DNA from: Gloeotrichia echinulata CP02
GTDB lineage: Bacteria; Cyanobacteriota; Cyanobacteriia; Cyanobacteriales; Nostocaceae
Direction of reading: 5' to 3'
DNA: 64,000 nucleotides
Assembly: GCA_038087035.1 (NCBI GenBank)
Contig: CP051187.1
Coordinates: 3,291,001-3,355,000, forward strand
The number at the start of each line of letters is the position of its first letter. Position 1 is the stretch's first letter. Shown here piece by piece: positions 24,801 to 34,162 of this stretch. Made by a program: the position numbers and the translations under genes. The notes under the pieces were generated by a model that was not told the DNA's origin, did not search any database, and worked only from the letters and a program-made list of their open reading frames with translations.

Positions 24801-25947
24801 GGATACGCCAAGTTTTATTATCCTCCCTGAGTTTAGGAATAAGTCCAGCTTTCACCAAACTAGATTTACCCGTTCCCGAAGCACCTAAAACTAATGTTAC
24901 TTGTTGCTTGTTATCAACTACTTTCTCGTAAAGCTTTTGAATTTGTTCTTCTCTACCAAAGAACAAATCACCGTCTTTTTCATCATAGGATTGCAATCCT
25001 TTGTATGGATTATTTTCTGGGTTACGTGGTGGTGCATCTTCCAATTTATCTCGGTCAAACTCATGGGAGAGAAAAATGAATTCCCCTTTGCGATGTTTCT
25101 TCAGTGGACACAAACTAGGGGTTTGACGCTGGTACTGGGTTTCTGTAAGAATTTCCACCTGATCGCGCAAATATGAGTAAAGCTCAGTTGCGGTGATGAT
25201 ACCATCTTGATTCCAGTCTGCAGCTTTCCCAAGTAAAGCATCAAACAGAGCTTTGGCAAAAGGAGAATGATCTTCGTTCCCGTCTTTTACTATTCCTCGT
25301 GAACCCAAAGAATCCAAGGCTTTCTGATCATCAGCTGCTGAAGTAATTACTTGCCAAGCGCGATCGCTAATAAAGCGGTCGTAGCGTTCTTTATATACTT
25401 TGAACTTGGGTACAATTTCCCGCTTGAGACTTGCCCAACGGAAAGCTCCAGCAAAGCAGCAATCGAGAATTGCTAACATATGTCTACAATCAAGTTCCTT
25501 CAAAGCATCATGCAGTTCCTGCATCGGAATCCAGGTACTGCTATCATTGGAAGCATCTTGAGGAATGAAGTAACCCACTGGTCCGTCTTGATTTTCCAAA
25601 GCATCTTTTGCAATTCCATGTCCTGCAAAGTAGAATAGGAGGCGATCATCTTTGGTAACTGTAACTTTTTCGTGATCAAAAGATATTTGTCCTGTTTTGA
25701 AGTCGGCAATTAATTGGTTTAGTTGGCTGAGGCTAGCATCTTGATTTAGAACTAATTTGACTTCATACTTATTTTGTGCCTGATATTGCGCTTTGAGAGT
25801 CAGATGTTGGTTTTTAATAATTTCAGCTAACTTGAGAGCATCTGGAACTGCTGTTTTTAACTCTTTAATACTATTTTGATAATTATTAATGCCGATAATA
25901 ACAGCGAAATTACGGCTAAACTCATTATATGTGGACATAACTTTCAT
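24784..25947 (-). pseudogene. N-terminal part of a caspase - nSTAND ATPase - WD40 protein (truncated)
   Basis: 387 residues from the ATG at 25947 (after GGAGATT). Residues about 15-260 are a C14 caspase-like p20 domain with His in FYFAGHG (H110) and the Cys in AILDCCFAG (C164). Residues about 305-380 begin an nSTAND ATPase: NPYKGLQSYDEKDGDLFFGR, then the P-loop LGASGTGKSSLVKAG. The frame ends within the ATPase, where family E DNA supplies FLRT and the stop. A complete homologue would continue through the ATPase and WD40 repeats, so hundreds of residues are missing. The caspase domain is intact and a shortened protein could still be made, possibly unregulated. It lies 155 bp behind the caspase-hydrolase gene on the same strand. 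Confidence 0.85.
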
Positions 25948-26102
25948 ATAATCTCCGTACAAACAAGTGATTAAAAGTCAATAAAAATTTTTAGGTGTAA
26001 GTCCTACTTACTTATGCACTGTTAGCGGTAAAGGCAGAGATAAATTCGGGGCTTAGATCCGAATTTATCCCTAGATAAGTCTAGCTACAGACTGTTATCC
26101 AG

Positions 26103-29100
26103 TTATTCCGAAAATTTAATCGCTGTAATCAAAGCTTTTAACCCAACATCAGTAGGTTCATTGATGAAATAAGTTAGGTGATCGCAAGGTATTTCTTGAA
26201 TGTGGGGAGGATGCGATCGCCCTTTAGGAATGCTCTTGATACTATCCACTTTGACGGCTATATCATTGGGTGTGCCAAAGAAGGGTAATTCTACCACTTT
26301 ATTAAATAAACCTTGTTGTAGCCGTTTCAAGGTACTGGACTTTTTCTGTGGTTGTTCCTCTAATGCTGCGGGAATAATAGAGGTATTACCAGCGATAATT
26401 GAGTAGGGAATGCCGGGATCGTTACTCTCTGCGAGCAATTTGATAAAATCGGAACTTGGGTTCATTTGGGCTAAGGCTACCCGAATATTTTGTTCTAATG
26501 TACCCATCAACATAGCTATCACTTTTGCAGGCCAAGCAACTGTAGAAAGACCGTTGAGTGCAATACCCAGAGTCAATTTTACCCAATCTTCTACCACAGC
26601 CCAAGGAGAACCTGCATTTGGTGTACCCAACATAATCAGGTGCTTGACAACTTTATTCCCGCCTTCTCGTTCGATAAACCAGCGAGATACCAAACCACCC
26701 ATTGAATGAGCAATAATGTGTAGTTGTTTTCCGTGATTTTCTGATAAACCCACATCTTTTAGTCGTCGTTTTAAATGTTGGGCATTTTGCTCAATCTTAG
26801 TATTCAGATTTTCGTAATCAAAAGTGAGAACTACATCATAAAGTTCCCTGATGGAAGACTTTTGCCCATCTGGTTGCAATACGGGTTGTTTGATTGTAGA
26901 TACTAAACTTTCAGTATCACCGGTAATTCCGTGGATATAGAGGACAATTCGTTTTGCTTGCGCTACCTGCTGCTTGACATAATTCTCATCCCGGTTATAG
27001 GTTACTTTCTTGTCCTCTCCCACTTCAGCTACTGCTAAAATCGGATACTTAAATTGTCGTCCCAAACCCTGGCTAATGACTTTTTGAAAAAAGATGCGAA
27101 TAGAACCTTCTAAACTACGTTCTCCCTCGCGAACGGGGGCTGGCAATCTTTCTAACTCAATTTCTATTTTGCCATTTGTAGTTGCTTTTCCAGAACCTAA
27201 TGGTAAGAAAAATTCACCATCATAACCCACAGGAAGCAGGTATTCATTGTTTGCTAATTGTCCATCAACTAATAATTTCAAAGGTGCATCTGCGGTGACA
27301 ACTTCATAGTTTGTAACGTCCCTTAGTTGCAATACACTTAATCCTGGGTCTGTACCGCGACTAGTAGTAAATTGGAAGGGTTGAATAATTTCTGGATTTT
27401 CCCGCAGGATGGGAGGCACAATTTTATTACCCAAATCTCGGCTGACTTGGGGTGTGGTTGTAAGGCTAACATTAGCGACTAAGCTAGGATGGGGTTGTAA
27501 TGTTACCCCTACTCCTAATTGTTGTTCTTGTTTCGTAGATACTGGGGTAGAATCTAAAGGACGGACTGTAGTGATTGTAATTTCCTCAGCGTACCAATCA
27601 TCAATCCTACCTCCTGCTGCTGCTCCAAATTGGCGATTTTGAGTGCGAGCCATTAAACGCTCAAAACTACTTTGATTTGGGGATTCTATATCTCTATCTT
27701 GATTTGGAGGAAGATCAAGTTTATTCTGTATTAGCAATCGGACATCTAATTCATCCTTAGTCACAATCAATTTAAGAATGTCTTTGTACTCAGTAATTCC
27801 CTTTTCCGGGTAATCATCTGGGACTATCATTTCTATCTGCTCCGATTCACTGTTTGGTAGTGTCGCATAAGCTTCTTCTCCTGCTTTCAGCCTGATGCTA
27901 CCTGCTTCAAAAAACGGAGTACTAATGGAGAAATCATCTGCAAGATCGACCAAACCACAGTAAAGTGTGTTTCTAGTTGTATTGGTAAGTTTAAGTTTAA
28001 ATTCGGGATTTTGCCACTCACCGTCCTTATACTTGTACTGCAAACGCATTTGCTTTGTTTGTGATAAATCCTCATCAGCAAAGATAAATTCCATCTTCAC
28101 ATCACCAGGTTTAATTTGAGTCGCCGCAGTATTTGCAAGTTGAGCAATCATTGTCCAACGGGCAATATGTTCTAAGCGTTTAATTGCCTTGTCCGCGTTG
28201 TCTGGGGTGTAATCATCAATTTGAGCTACTAGGGGTCTGTCATCTGTCGGTTTGGTTACTATATACTGGTTATTGCGACACAACAGGCGAAAATCGGCTT
28301 TGCCAACTTCTTGTTCCTCGCGGACATAGGCTGAGGGTTGCTTACCATTAATTCCGGCTGTTTTGAGCTTTTCAAGCGCCAGATTTACACCTGCTTTATC
28401 TCCCTCAAAGTACACCCCTAAAGGCGGTAGTGGTAAACTGGTAACAACTGCTTTAAAAGTCCTATCTTTAGTTAGGTTTTGCACTCCTTCTATATCTATC
28501 TTGCTCTTAGTTGACAATACCTTAGTCACTTTTGCTGTACCCACAGACTTTGAGGGGTCGCGCAAATCGTCGTTATTAGCATCAAATTTAAATAGTGCTA
28601 ACAAAGTAGTTTCGCCATTTTTGGGTGGTTGTACTCCGTGGACAGCACCACCTTCAATCACCCAGCCAGAGGTTTGATCTTGCTTAACAATAAAGTAGGG
28701 TTCAATTTCGGCGATCGCACCATCAAGGAAAAATTTGTTACCATCCTCGATGTGATTTACTTCCAATTGCGGAGACTGATCTGGTCTTTCACTGCGGACT
28801 ATCGCATTGGTACGTCCAAATAAATCCCGATAAGTCAGCTTTCCGTTGGTCTTGGAAAGTGTATCCATCAAAAAATAAGAGAAATAACCCCGATATTTAC
28901 CGGGATATTCCTTTGCTGTTTCGTAGTCTCTACATGCTGCTAAAAGCACATTACGACCTGTAGGTATTTTCCAACCAGTGGGGTGTTTTTCGGGGTCACG
29001 GTCATGGGAATCTGATAATTTTTCTAAATCTTCCAGCTTAAAAATAAAGCTATTGAGTGGACGCGATCGCTTGTCTGTTTCTAAGCGTCGTTCTTTAGCT

Positions 29101-29600
29101 TCTTGCATTGGGTCTTTGGTGCCGGAACCAGAGTGGCAACAATCGAGAATAAGGGTAATATGTGGGTCTTTTTCTCCCACTTCGGTAATGAGTTTTGCCA
29201 GTTCTTTATCTGCCAAATCCCAACCGTTCTCGGTACGGCTGTCATAACATACTAAAGTTTCATCAAGATGGTCTGGTTCTAAGTGCCAAAATTCCTTTGG
29301 TGCTGATTCCTGGGAACCATGACCACTGTAGTAAAACAAAACTATATCATCTTTTCCAGCTTGACGAAGATGCTTGCGGAAGCCATCAATAACAGCCTCA
29401 CGGGTTGCTTGCTTATCTTTAAGTGTTTGTAAGTGCAGTTGGTATTCTTGTTTGTCAAATCGTTCGTTAAGATACTCTTCGATTGCTGTAATATCGTTGA
29501 CACAGCCTTGGAGGGAGCTAATTGGCTGGGGATAATTATCGATACCCACAAGCAAAGCGTATAAATTGCGAATCCCAACTTCTGGAGAATTACTAACCAT
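26103..29600 (-). CDS. caspase-like protease fused to an alpha/beta hydrolase (lipase-like)
   Basis: 1165 residues from the ATG at 29600, chosen because AGGAGTG lies just upstream; an in-frame ATG 69 bp earlier has no such site. Residues about 10-300 are a C14 caspase/metacaspase domain with His in YYSGHGSQE (H94) and Cys in LILDCCHSGSG (C155). A 560-residue middle part is beta-rich and unassigned. Residues about 880-1165 are an alpha/beta hydrolase: VLYIHGITGD (oxyanion region), the nucleophile elbow LHIIAHSMGGLVSRW, and HLIMLGTPNAGSPWA, as in esterase/lipases of the PGAP1/lecithin-acyltransferase sort. No signal peptide is seen. A protease that releases or activates a lipase on triggering is an attractive idea but untested. 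A small open frame lies 55 bp upstream. Confidence 0.87.
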   Translation of the reverse strand: MVSNSPEVGIRNLYALLVGIDNYPQPISSLQGCVNDITAIEEYLNERFDKQEYQLHLQTLKDKQATREAVIDGFRKHLRQAGKDDIVLFYYSGHGSQESAPKEFWHLEPDHLDETLVCYDSRTENGWDLADKELAKLITEVGEKDPHITLILDCCHSGSGTKDPMQEAKERRLETDKRSRPLNSFIFKLEDLEKLSDSHDRDPEKHPTGWKIPTGRNVLLAACRDYETAKEYPGKYRGYFSYFLMDTLSKTNGKLTYRDLFGRTNAIVRSERPDQSPQLEVNHIEDGNKFFLDGAIAEIEPYFIVKQDQTSGWVIEGGAVHGVQPPKNGETTLLALFKFDANNDDLRDPSKSVGTAKVTKVLSTKSKIDIEGVQNLTKDRTFKAVVTSLPLPPLGVYFEGDKAGVNLALEKLKTAGINGKQPSAYVREEQEVGKADFRLLCRNNQYIVTKPTDDRPLVAQIDDYTPDNADKAIKRLEHIARWTMIAQLANTAATQIKPGDVKMEFIFADEDLSQTKQMRLQYKYKDGEWQNPEFKLKLTNTTRNTLYCGLVDLADDFSISTPFFEAGSIRLKAGEEAYATLPNSESEQIEMIVPDDYPEKGITEYKDILKLIVTKDELDVRLLIQNKLDLPPNQDRDIESPNQSSFERLMARTQNRQFGAAAGGRIDDWYAEEITITTVRPLDSTPVSTKQEQQLGVGVTLQPHPSLVANVSLTTTPQVSRDLGNKIVPPILRENPEIIQPFQFTTSRGTDPGLSVLQLRDVTNYEVVTADAPLKLLVDGQLANNEYLLPVGYDGEFFLPLGSGKATTNGKIEIELERLPAPVREGERSLEGSIRIFFQKVISQGLGRQFKYPILAVAEVGEDKKVTYNRDENYVKQQVAQAKRIVLYIHGITGDTESLVSTIKQPVLQPDGQKSSIRELYDVVLTFDYENLNTKIEQNAQHLKRRLKDVGLSENHGKQLHIIAHSMGGLVSRWFIEREGGNKVVKHLIMLGTPNAGSPWAVVEDWVKLTLGIALNGLSTVAWPAKVIAMLMGTLEQNIRVALAQMNPSSDFIKLLAESNDPGIPYSIIAGNTSIIPAALEEQPQKKSSTLKRLQQGLFNKVVELPFFGTPNDIAVKVDSIKSIPKGRSHPPHIQEIPCDHLTYFINEPTDVGLKALITAIKFSE

Positions 29601-29655
29601 GATGTCACTCCTTCTATTAAATACCGCTTTGTGAGCGGATTGTGAAAACACGGAA

Positions 29656-29796
29656 TCAGGGCATCCCAATCAGATACTTCAAGCTAAAATCTCGTTTACC
29701 AGAGCCTTGAACATAGAATTTAGGGGCTTTCCCGGCGCGGCTACTTTGGTCATTACGCAACTGTATATCAAGTTGTTGAAGGTATTTATCTTCCAT
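29656..29796 (-). CDS. small protein of unknown function upstream of the caspase-hydrolase gene
   Basis: A 46-residue frame: MEDKYLQQLDIQLRNDQSSR, then AGKAPKFYVQGSGKRDFSLK and YLIGMP. Composition and codon use look coding, and it ends 55 bp before the caspase-hydrolase start on the same strand. There is no strong ribosome-binding site. It could be a leader or regulatory peptide of the same operon, or the tail of a lost gene. I do not recognise the family. Confidence 0.4.
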   Translation of the reverse strand: MEDKYLQQLDIQLRNDQSSRAGKAPKFYVQGSGKRDFSLKYLIGMP

Positions 29797-29876
29797 TGGG
29801 CTAATTCACAGAAGCTCAGTTGCTAATTGTTTATAAGCAATTCTTATCGATACCCCACTTACTTGCTTAAACAGCA

Positions 29877-30161
29877 GAAGATAACGGTGGCGTGCATATT
29901 ACAGCAATTTTCACGCAATAACCACAGATCTTCATAGGGGCGCAAGGCCTTGCGCCCCAAAAGCGTGGTCTATTTACCTGAAAATGGCTGTAATTCAGGT
30001 ATTCCCAACCATGCATTTTATTTAGCTGCAGTTGAAATTGGCGGTTATGCTTGGGAAAAAACTGGCAAGATTTAGTACATAGCCTTACGCGATCGCCTAC
30101 GTGCCACAGCCGATTTTAAACGCGCCGCCCAGGTAACTATGCAAATTGCTGGAGAACTCTC
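29877..30161 (+). pseudogene. fragment of an M4 metalloprotease gene, split by a MITE
   Basis: Apart from an 89-bp insertion (29902-29990), this stretch matches about 190 bp of the intact protease gene (31324-31515) at over 90 percent identity. An in-frame TAG interrupts it (AAGATTTAGTACATAGCC against AAAATTTGGTACATAGCC). It is a partial duplicate of the protease C-terminal region. Confidence 0.9.
29902..29990. mobile_element. MITE, family C, with TA duplication and known empty site
   Basis: An 89-bp element with ends CAGCAATTTTC and GAAAATGGCTG and core GGGGCGCAAGGCCTTGCGCC. It is flanked by TA at 29900-29901 and 29991-29992. The homologous uninterrupted sequence in the intact protease gene reads CATATTAATTCAGG with one TA at 31345-31346, which defines the insertion to the base. 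Confidence 0.95.
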
Positions 30162-30499
30162 ATGATTTCAGCGCAAATTTGCGGAATGACAATTTGTCTG
30201 GTGTTTCTATGTCATGTCCCCAGATAAAATTACTCTCTGAGGGTACTGTCTATTAACAACAGATCTGTCAGAAAATACAGAGTAGAAAGGAAAGTTGCCT
30301 GAATCAGACCAGTAACTCATGGTCTATATCATCAATTCTGATGGGTAAGTAGTAAGTGCTTTATCGCTCTTTTAAGCACGGAGATGCTGACTACCAACTG
30401 TTAGGGAGAAGCCTACTTTATTAGTTGTTTTGCGCTTTTAAAAAGTGGATTTAACACCACTATTTGCCATCACTTAGTTTCAAAAGGAGAATATCTTGG
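30162..30499. other. intergenic region upstream of the M4 protease gene
   Basis: About 340 bp between the pseudogene fragment and the protease start. No credible gene or hairpin was seen. The protease promoter should be here; AAAGGAGA at 30483-30490 is the ribosome-binding site. Confidence 0.4.
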
Positions 30500-31579
30500 A
30501 TGGCTCGAAATCAGAAAAAATCATCAGGGTTTAACCGTGAGTCTCATCAGGACTCCAGATGTCCTATCTGTTGTATCCTTCCGCCGCACATACTACAAAA
30601 TGTCGCCGTCAATGGCGAAGCTCATCAGCGTAGTTGGGCTTTTCAGACCTTGAATCTTTCCGCACAGTTGCGTGGAAGGCGACACGCAATCGGGAATATT
30701 TTCTTTGCGCCATCTCCCGGTGAGAAGCGCCGCACCATCTACGATGCTAAAACTAGCGAAAACCTCCCTGGTACACTGGTGCGTGCAGAGGGCGATCCTC
30801 CCAGCAGTGATCCAGCAGTGAATGAAGCCTATGATGCTGCTGGTGCTACTTATGACCTATTTCATGATATTTTTGACCGCAAGTCTATTGATGATAAAGG
30901 ACTGCGCTTAGACTCCACAGTTCATTATGGTGTCGAATACGACAACGCCTTTTGGAATGGCGACCAGATGGTCTATGGTGATGGTGACGGAGAAATGTTT
31001 CAACGCTTTACCAAATCAATTGATGTTATTGCCCATGAACTAACTCATGGGATAACTCAGTATGAAGCTGGTTTACAGTATTACGGCGAACCGGGAGCGT
31101 TGAATGAGTCGTTTTCTGACGTTTTCGGTTGTCTGGTCAAACAAAGAGTAAATAATCACACAGCCCAGGCTGCAGACTGGATTATTGGTGAGGGTCTTTT
31201 AGCACCGACTGTTAACGGTGTTGGCATCCGCTCCATGAAAGCACCGGGGACAGCTTATAATGACAAACTGCTGGGTAAAGACCCCCAACCAGGACACATG
31301 AGAGACAAGTATACTGGTAATGAAGATAACGGTGGTGTGCATATTAATTCAGGTATTCCCAACCATGCATTTTATTTAGCTGCAGTTGAAATTGGCGGTT
31401 ATGCTTGGCAAAAAGCTGGAAAAATTTGGTACATAGCCTTACGCGATCGCCTACGTGCCACAGCCGATTTTAAACGCGCCGCCCAGGTAACTATGCAAAT
31501 TGCTGGAGAACTCTATGGTATTGCAAGCCTTGAACAGAAAGCAGTAGAGAACGCCTGGAAAAAAGTAGGAGTAATCTAG
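30500..31579 (+). CDS. M4 family metalloprotease (protealysin/thermolysin-like)
   Basis: 359 residues from the ATG at 30500, preceded by AAGGAGA ten bases upstream. The short N-terminal propeptide holds CPICCILPPHIL, resembling the conserved start of protealysin-type precursors, so the enzyme is probably made as a zymogen without a signal peptide. The mature part has the zinc site HELTH (about 179-183), the third zinc ligand in GALNESFSDVFG (Glu near 203), and the catalytic His region DNGGVHINSGIPNHAFY. The length fits the protealysin subgroup. The gene 124 bp downstream encodes an emfourin-like protein, the known inhibitor partner of protealysins. A fragment of a duplicate copy lies upstream at 29877. 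Confidence 0.95.
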   Translation: MARNQKKSSGFNRESHQDSRCPICCILPPHILQNVAVNGEAHQRSWAFQTLNLSAQLRGRRHAIGNIFFAPSPGEKRRTIYDAKTSENLPGTLVRAEGDPPSSDPAVNEAYDAAGATYDLFHDIFDRKSIDDKGLRLDSTVHYGVEYDNAFWNGDQMVYGDGDGEMFQRFTKSIDVIAHELTHGITQYEAGLQYYGEPGALNESFSDVFGCLVKQRVNNHTAQAADWIIGEGLLAPTVNGVGIRSMKAPGTAYNDKLLGKDPQPGHMRDKYTGNEDNGGVHINSGIPNHAFYLAAVEIGGYAWQKAGKIWYIALRDRLRATADFKRAAQVTMQIAGELYGIASLEQKAVENAWKKVGVI

Positions 31580-31605
31580 GAGGCGCCCAGTGAAGGGGGA
31601 CTTTG

Positions 31606-31650
31606 ATTCCAGTTCCCCCCTTAAAAAGGGGGGTTAGGGGGGATCAATAA
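31606..31650. repeat. CCCCCTTAAAAAGGGGGG inverted repeat
   Basis: TTCCCCCCTTAAAAAGGGGG forms a hairpin in the gap between protease and inhibitor genes. It is a common small cyanobacterial repeat and might attenuate transcription between the two. Confidence 0.6.
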
Positions 31651-31703
31651 GTGCGAAGATACCGCCAAAAACTTTTCAAACAACCTCTTAACGGAGAGCA
31701 AAA

Positions 31704-32006
31704 ATGCAGATATCATTTCAACGTACAGGCGGCTTTGCGGGAATCACCAAAACCACAACCGTTGACACAGCCACTCTCTCATCATACGAAGCCGAAACAC
31801 TACGGCGACTAGTGGAGGTGGCTGATTTATTTAGATTACCTGAACAAATTCCTTCGCCTAACCCCCAAAGCGATCGCTTTCAGTATAAGTTGACAGTAGA
31901 AGACCAAGGTAAGCAGCATACAGTCACCGTAAGTGAAGCCGCATTACCAGGCACCTTAAGACCCCTGATTGAGTGGCTTAATCAGGTAGCACGTCGTCCT
32001 TCTTGA
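31704..32006 (+). CDS. emfourin-like protease inhibitor
   Basis: 100 residues; ATG at 31704 after GGAGAG. The sequence (MQISFQRTGGFAGITKTTTV, later LRRLVEVADLF and the YKLTVEDQGKQHTVTVSEAA stretch) resembles emfourin, the small cytoplasmic protein encoded beside protealysin that inhibits it. The F-R-GGFAG start, the L..LV..A.FF-like helix and the D..Y.LT motif are the points of likeness. Position directly behind an M4 protease gene supports the call. It probably keeps the protease silent inside the cell. Confidence 0.8.
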   Translation: MQISFQRTGGFAGITKTTTVDTATLSSYEAETLRRLVEVADLFRLPEQIPSPNPQSDRFQYKLTVEDQGKQHTVTVSEAALPGTLRPLIEWLNQVARRPS

Positions 32007-32052
32007 GGGATTGGGGATTAGGGATTGGGGATTGGGGATTGGGGAAAACTCC

Positions 32053-32982
32053 TCAGTCAAAAGGTTCCCAAGCAATACCTTTATAGCCGTATTCAAAGAT
32101 TTCTGGATGTAAAACTTCTGCCAAAACTTCTAAGGAATCTACTAGTCGCGGACCTGGACGGTTGAAGTAAGAATTGCCATCAGTAATGAAGACTCTACCA
32201 GTTTGGGTAGCATGGAGTTTTTGCCACTCTGGACGTTGCGTTAAGGATTTTGCCTCTTGACGAGTGCGATGTAAATCGAAGCCGCAGGGCATAAAAATAA
32301 TCACATCTGGGTTGCTGGCTATCAGTGTTTCCCACTCCAAGTGCGGTGAAGGTTGACCTGTGAGGGTAAACAGTGATTGTCCCCCTGCCAAGTTGACTAA
32401 TTCCGGTATCCAATTGGCAGCTACCATTAAAGGGTCAGTCCACTCAATACACACAACTGTAGGCAATTCTGTTATCGAGAGTCCTTGGATTTTGTGGTGA
32501 CAAATTTTGACACGAGCTTCTAAATTTTCGATAACCTTTACCGAGTCTACCCCAAAGATATTACCTACTCGTTCAATATCATTCCAAACATCATGGAGAA
32601 GATTTGGTTGTAACGAAATAATTTTGGGTGAACTGTGAATCAGCCTAGCAACTGCCTTTTCAACTTCTGGTAAGCTGACTGCACAAACATCACACTGGTC
32701 TTGAGTCAGGATATGGGTAGGCTGCAATTGCTCTAAAACATCAATTTTGATGTCATAAATACTTAGTCCAGTTTGTAATATTTTGTTAATTTCGTCATGA
32801 ATTTCACTACTGCGAGCATTGTTGTTTAAGCGTGCTGCGGTGCAAATGGGAAGATTGAGGATTTCTGGGGGATAGTCACATTCGTGCGATCGCCCGACAA
32901 TTGCATTAACTAACCCCAGTTTTGCTAAAATCTCTGTTGCACTAGGAATCAAAGATACAATTCTCATGCTGTTGTCTGTCAT
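32053..32982 (-). CDS. cobalamin-binding (BtuF-like) protein
   Basis: 309 residues, ATG at 32982 after two GGAG motifs. RIVSLIPSATEILAKLGL, VGRSHECDYPPEI and PTHILTQDQCDVCAVSL are typical of the BtuF-like branch of periplasmic-binding-protein folds (TroA type). The later segment WIPELVNLAGG and HLEWETLIASNPDVIIFMPC completes the second lobe. No signal peptide or lipobox is present, as in the cytoplasmic-looking cyanobacterial members, so it may not be part of an importer. No transporter gene is adjacent. Confidence 0.85.
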   Translation of the reverse strand: MTDNSMRIVSLIPSATEILAKLGLVNAIVGRSHECDYPPEILNLPICTAARLNNNARSSEIHDEINKILQTGLSIYDIKIDVLEQLQPTHILTQDQCDVCAVSLPEVEKAVARLIHSSPKIISLQPNLLHDVWNDIERVGNIFGVDSVKVIENLEARVKICHHKIQGLSITELPTVVCIEWTDPLMVAANWIPELVNLAGGQSLFTLTGQPSPHLEWETLIASNPDVIIFMPCGFDLHRTRQEAKSLTQRPEWQKLHATQTGRVFITDGNSYFNRPGPRLVDSLEVLAEVLHPEIFEYGYKGIAWEPFD

Positions 32983-33143
32983 CGCTCCATCTCCGTAACC
33001 CTGCTCTTACCTTAATTGTGACAAAATTGGATAGGTGGTGTATCTCTCTTTTGAGAGTGAATCAAAGATATATTCTTGGGTAAGAGTCAACCGTCAACCC
33101 TCAACTGCTATTACCAACTAGTTTTTCAACCTCGTCTAACTTA

Positions 33144-33234
33144 CAGCAATTTTCATTCATTTGAACCACAGATCTTCGTAGGGGCGCAAGGCCTTGCGCC
33201 CCAAAAGCGTGGTCTATTTACCTGAAAATGGCTG
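33144..33234. mobile_element. MITE, family C, with TA duplication
   Basis: A 91-bp element with ends CAGCAATTTTC and GAAAATGGCTG, flanked by TA at 33142-33143 and 33235-33236. Same core and orientation as the copy at 29902-29990, with more than 85 percent identity. Confidence 0.92.
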
Positions 33235-33570
33235 TAAGATCTGTAGTTTTTTACCAAATTTTTGCGTTCGCCCAGCGTTTCCCCAGGACAAATGCAACCT
33301 ACGTCGCCATGACAGAACACATAATTCAAAACTCCAGGTTTCAACATGGACGAGGTTTATATAGCAGGAGACACAACGACCGCTCAGTGCATCGCTGGGG
33401 ACACTTCGGCAAGCTCAGTGCATCGCTGGGTTACAAGTCTGATTGTGTCTAGGTTTTATCATCAGTTAATGTCCTAAGCACTTTGGCGGTTGCTATAGTT
33501 CATAAATCAGTCTGCATATAATAGTTCCAAATCACATAGTCAAATATAGTCAGACTTATGCAATTTAGCT
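33235..33570. repeat. intergenic region with a direct GCTCAGTGCATCGCTGGG repeat
   Basis: Two near-identical copies of GCTCAGTGCATCGCTGGG lie at about 33381-33398 and 33414-33431. Nothing else was recognised; no credible open frame. Confidence 0.5.
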
Positions 33571-34059
33571 TTAAGCGACTCTACTTTCAGCATGGACACG
33601 CTTAAATAGTGGAGTTATCCGCCTTGGATGTACTACCAGACACCCCCTATCCCTTAGAATAGACTGGAGACAGTCAAATCCTTCAGGATTACTTTTTCTG
33701 CCGATGTTGTACCCTGCGTTCACGTCGGCATGAATCTTCAAACCATTTTTACTGATATACCACGCACGTTTGACACGTTTTCCTGAGAATACATGCTTGA
33801 TCTTGTTGTTAGGTTGATAAATTGGGATGATGTCCCAATCAATCGCTGAAGCCTTACTTGTGTAAGATTCTTCTGCTACCTTAACGGTAATACCGACTCT
33901 AACTAATTTATAAGTCAGCATTTCGATAAATTTAGCATGTGGTATCTGAGTAAAATTTTGGTTTGTACGTTTACCTAAATTAAGACGTGTTTTCCATTGT
34001 TCGTTTTTCCCGATTGAGACGTGAGTTACACCAAGAGATAGAAGTTCATCCACAATCAT
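33571..34059 (-). pseudogene. tnpB: 5'-truncated tnpB remnant
   Basis: 162 residues corresponding to the C-terminal half of a TnpB (VSIGKNEQWKTRLNLGKRTN, QIPHAKFIEMLTYK, AEESYTSKAS, IHADVNAGYNIGRK). Residues before the ATG at 34059 would be needed for the N-terminal half and the first RuvC acid, but the preceding DNA is out of frame (AATAAGAACATAAAAAATG) and then unrelated. The second RuvC Glu (EES) and the last Asp (ADVNA) are still there. It belongs to a different subfamily from the other two TnpBs here, having no CxxC pairs. No longer an active nuclease. Confidence 0.85.
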
Positions 34060-34162
34060 TTTTTATGTTCTTATTGTCCCACAAAACTTATCCTGATTAA
34101 TAAAGTTTAGGAAAGTTTAAAGAACATTTTCACTATTTAGTCAAGCTCTTTTGGTGATTAGC

